NCBI RefSeq assembly: GCF_016862635.1
Contig: NZ_BONI01000026.1
Coordinates: forward strand, 1 to 64,000
Reading direction: 5' to 3'
DNA length: 64,000 nt
DNA from: Catellatospora coxensis
GTDB lineage: Bacteria; Actinomycetota; Actinomycetes; Mycobacteriales; Micromonosporaceae
Made by a program: the position numbers and the translations under genes
Part shown: piece after piece, positions 61,574 to 64,000 of the stretch
How positions within the stretch are numbered: position 1 is the stretch's first letter
Layout: each line of letters starts with the position of its first letter
The notes under the pieces: generated by a model
Database searches by the model: none
The model's input: the letters and a program-made list of their open reading frames with translations, nothing else
What the model was told of the DNA's origin: nothing

Positions 61574-62722
61574 ATGCGGCGGGCATTGATCAAACTTGCC
61601 ATCCAGGTGGCGTTGATACTCACTCTCTCCGCGATTTTCGTAACCCAGTTCGCCGGCGCCATCTTCACGACAAGCGGGCACCCGGATGCGTCCGAGCCGG
61701 ACAGCCTGACCATGGCATACCGTTCCGACCAGGTTGAAGGAGTCCTGGTCGGGCTACAAGTCAGTGCCCAGTCCCTGTCAATGACGATCGAGGTCGTCCG
61801 GACAGGAGCCGTCGCCTTCGACCACGACGGTGAGCAGTTCTTCATCCCTGTGTTCCTGACAGCGACCGGCAGCGGGCGGCGGGTCGCTGACTGTTTCACC
61901 CACGGTTCCGGTGCGGTGGTGTCGGCAGTGCCCCAAGGCAGTGCGGCGCAGCAGATGCTCGCCGACGCTCAGCGCGTACGTTCACAGTGGTCCGAACCGC
62001 AGATGTCAGCTCTCCAGATCAATGTCCCCTTCAACCACTCCCAGGTGCTCTCCAGGATCGGCGTCACGTGTGACATCGCGCCAGAGGCGGCAGTGACTCG
62101 CTCACAGGCTCGTCGTGACGTCCGGTTGCCTGCGATGACCGTCGCCGGGATGCTGATGTCCCGCACCTCCATCAAGCAGGCCCAGAGTGCGCCGACCTCG
62201 CTGTGCGTGACCCAGGAACTGCGCCTCGCCGCCTCCGAGCAGATCGACACGCTGGCTCCGTCTCCTGCCGTGACGGGAGACGGTGTCTGGAACGAGCTGT
62301 GGCCTGAGACAGCCGCGGCTCGCACGGCAGGACTGACCACCCTCGATGATCCTGCCGCAAGCAACATCTGGCGGTCCTGCTCTGCGGCACTCGACTGCCC
62401 GATGAGTTTCCTTCACAGGTTCGGGCGCTGCGCGACCGGAGTGAAGATGCCCGCGATACGCGCGTCCTTCCATGACCTGAACGCCGCCTCCGACCGCGAT
62501 GGGCTCATTTTTCTCGCCGGCGCGCTCGTCGGGATCATCGGGGGTCTTATCGTCGAGGTCGTTCAATCGGGATTCGACGTCGCCGCCATGCGACGAGGCG
62601 GGACCACTGCGTCGGGCGACCGCCAGGTTCGACGCAGGGCCAACCGGCAGCTGATGCGGCGGCTGCCGGCACGGCGGAAGCGGGGATCCGTGCGGCCGAC
62701 CCGGCGACGCGATACCGCTTGA
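61574..62722 (+). CDS. Hypothetical membrane protein
   Basis: The 382-residue protein has an N-terminal hydrophobic helix (7-30) and a second helix near 323-343, with an extracytoplasmic Ser/Ala-rich domain containing six to eight cysteines between. The C-terminal 40 residues are very Arg-rich and probably cytoplasmic. I do not recognise the family. It begins beside the truncated end of the PPK2 remnant. Confidence 0.65.
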   Translation: MRRALIKLAIQVALILTLSAIFVTQFAGAIFTTSGHPDASEPDSLTMAYRSDQVEGVLVGLQVSAQSLSMTIEVVRTGAVAFDHDGEQFFIPVFLTATGSGRRVADCFTHGSGAVVSAVPQGSAAQQMLADAQRVRSQWSEPQMSALQINVPFNHSQVLSRIGVTCDIAPEAAVTRSQARRDVRLPAMTVAGMLMSRTSIKQAQSAPTSLCVTQELRLAASEQIDTLAPSPAVTGDGVWNELWPETAAARTAGLTTLDDPAASNIWRSCSAALDCPMSFLHRFGRCATGVKMPAIRASFHDLNAASDRDGLIFLAGALVGIIGGLIVEVVQSGFDVAAMRRGGTTASGDRQVRRRANRQLMRRLPARRKRGSVRPTRRRDTA

Positions 62723-62843
62723 GCCGGCGAAGCACGATCCGTGGTCGGCGCTCATCCCCACTGCCATAGGTCACGACACGAGGGCGTGGTGTCGTCGCCA
62801 AGGTGAATACTGAGCCGGTCTACACGAAGGCAGGGACCTGCCG

Positions 62844-63692
62844 TCACTTCACGCTGACCGGCCACTCGACGCCGTACTTCGCCGCCGGCCCGGTGAGGCT
62901 GAACCAGCCGTCGGCGGGTACGGCCGAGGCGTCCTGGTATCGGCGCCCAATCCGGTCGAGGAAAAGCCGCTGCGCCGCGCCGTTGTCGTCGACGTAATCG
63001 ATGCCGAGCACCCACCTGTGGAGCACCTCCTTCGACCCGGTCACCGTGAAGTTGATGCCCTCCTGCTCGCCGGTCTTCAGCGTGATGCGGTGGTCGGTGA
63101 AGTACTCGGTCTTGCCGCTCATGATCTTCGGCTGCGCCTGGTCGAGGTCGGCGGAGAGCTTGATGGTGTCGGCCTGACCCTGACTGATGATGGATACGAG
63201 GGTGCCGTCGAGGACCGGCTCGGACTTCAGTTTCACGACGTCGATGCCCGTGATGCTGATGCCGTTCGACCGGTGGCCGGTCAGCAACAGCTTCACGACC
63301 ACCTCCTTGACCGGCGCGCCGTCCTGCTGGACGAGGAAGTCGCCCCAGGCCTGGTCGATGCGGCCGGACTTCAGGCGCGCCGCGACAGGCCCGTCGCTCT
63401 CGGCGCGCCGCAGCGCCAGCTGGTCGGGGGCGTCGCCGACGTCGCTGCTCAGCGCGACGGTGAAGGCGTCCCTCGGCGGCTCGCTGCTCGCCGTCAGGGC
63501 GTCGGCGCCGCGGTTGACGAGGCTTTCCCCCACACCGGTGAAGAACGCGCCGACCGCGACGGTCACCAGCGCGCCGACGGCTGCCAGGATCTTCGCCCAA
63601 CGGCTCTTGCGCTCCGCCGCCGGCGCGGCCGGTGGGGCCGCCGTCGTCTCCGGAGCGCTCGCCCCGCGTGCTCGCTTGCGCTGCTTCGCCAC
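62844..63692 (-). CDS. Hypothetical membrane-anchored protein
   Basis: The 282-residue protein has a basic N-terminus (MAKQRKRARG), a Pro/Ala linker, one membrane helix (about 33-54) and a roughly 220-residue extracytoplasmic beta-rich domain (KEVVVKLLLTGHRSNGISIT, TDHRITLKTGEQEGINFTV). No catalytic motif is visible. It may be a sensor or structural surface protein. The next gene upstream is on the same strand 40 bases away, so they may form an operon. Confidence 0.65.
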   Translation of the reverse strand: MAKQRKRARGASAPETTAAPPAAPAAERKSRWAKILAAVGALVTVAVGAFFTGVGESLVNRGADALTASSEPPRDAFTVALSSDVGDAPDQLALRRAESDGPVAARLKSGRIDQAWGDFLVQQDGAPVKEVVVKLLLTGHRSNGISITGIDVVKLKSEPVLDGTLVSIISQGQADTIKLSADLDQAQPKIMSGKTEYFTDHRITLKTGEQEGINFTVTGSKEVLHRWVLGIDYVDDNGAAQRLFLDRIGRRYQDASAVPADGWFSLTGPAAKYGVEWPVSVK

Positions 63693-63731
63693 TGCCTGTC
63701 ACCGATTCCCTCAGCGTCGTCGTGTCTACGG

Positions 63732-64000
63732 TCAGCCCAGCCGGGCCGGCACCATCGGTGCCAGCTCGCGGGCCAGCCCCGCGTGCCCCTGCGGGACCGT
63801 CACCTTGCCGATGCGGGCACCGACCCGGATATAGAGGTGCACGGTCGGCTCCGGGTATTCGAACGCGACGACCTCGATCGCCTCATCACCGAGGCCGAGG
63901 ACCTTGACCGAGTCGTCGTTCTGGTTCCACAGTCTCGCCATCACCTGCGCGGCCTGCGCGGCGTCCGGGGCGACCCAGGCGATCCCGGCTGTCACCTCGG
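63732..64000 (-). CDS. Hypothetical protein (C-terminal part; may continue past window)
   Basis: The 87 or more residues form an alternating alpha/beta pattern (VAPDAAQAAQVMARLW, then AIEVVAFEYPEPTVHLYIRV) ending RELAPMVPARLG. A GTG at 63995 could be the start, but no ribosome binding site is visible before the window ends. No family is recognised. It is probably co-transcribed with the membrane-anchored gene downstream. Confidence 0.5.
   Translation of the reverse strand, partial: EVTAGIAWVAPDAAQAAQVMARLWNQNDDSVKVLGLGDEAIEVVAFEYPEPTVHLYIRVGARIGKVTVPQGHAGLARELAPMVPARLG

Noticed and set aside
1-64000. CRISPR arrays, tRNA or rRNA genes
   Set aside because: No regularly spaced repeats of 25-40 bases, no cloverleaf-like segment and no rRNA-like conserved stretch was found by eye; a covariance search would be needed to exclude a tRNA.

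Overview
The window is GC-rich DNA (roughly 70%) with many GTG starts, AfsR/SARP-type regulators, twin-arginine and Sec-exported enzymes and short GGAGG-type ribosome binding sites. This points to a filamentous actinobacterium. The mix of several BTAD/NB-ARC/TPR regulators, secreted DUF2690, VWD and DUF1080 proteins and a family 2 encapsulin remnant would fit a Micromonosporaceae-like genome, but the family assignment is an inference. It looks like a chromosomal accessory region, with intact operons next to many decaying genes.

Layout. 1-4.3 kb: a minus-strand operon for a probable modified peptide (radical SAM/SPASM maturase, HExxH peptide hydroxylase-like protein, a solute-binding-like protein without a signal peptide, and the start of another gene at the window edge). 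4.7-14.9 kb: mostly secreted hydrolases (matrixin-like, CHAP, M64 peptidase, a 1331-residue transglycosylase/SGNH fusion), a LysR regulator and a DUF2690-type protein. 14.9-18.8 kb: two divergent SARP regulators with an 11-bp tandem repeat between them. 18.85-24.1 kb: a transport and cupin cluster (NMT1-type ABC importer, NCS1-like permease, two cupins) with LacI-type operator sequences at two promoters. 24.4-30.1 kb: a large PA14/propeller/CBM/DUF1080 enzyme, a collapsed GH10-LamG gene and a VWD protein. 30.4-42 kb: a Calx-beta protein, two large NB-ARC regulators, a ComB homologue, a metallopeptidase lipoprotein, a UvrA paralogue and an SPW membrane protein. 42.4-47.3 kb: a secreted serine protease, a Tat lipoprotein hydrolase and a chromate-resistance operon with an apparent leaderless promoter. 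47.5-53.6 kb: an eroded zone with a frameshifted secreted protein, three remnants of one IS5-type transposase and a 5'-truncated nhaA among small intact genes. 54.6-64 kb: a two-component system, a membrane protein whose tail runs into a truncated encapsulin gene, a MOSC protein, an IS6-type scrap, a membrane/EAL protein with degenerate EAL residues, a PPK2 gene broken by one stop codon, and unrecognised membrane proteins.

How the genes work together. The clearest units are the peptide-maturation operon, the importer/cupin cluster that probably takes up a small nitrogenous or pyrimidine-like compound, the ChrB-N/ChrB-C/ChrA chromate module, the ArsR/AHSA1 pair and the histidine kinase/response regulator pair. 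The window also records gene loss: GH10, nhaA, encapsulin, PPK2, a DNRLRE-like secreted protein and several transposases survive only as fragments.
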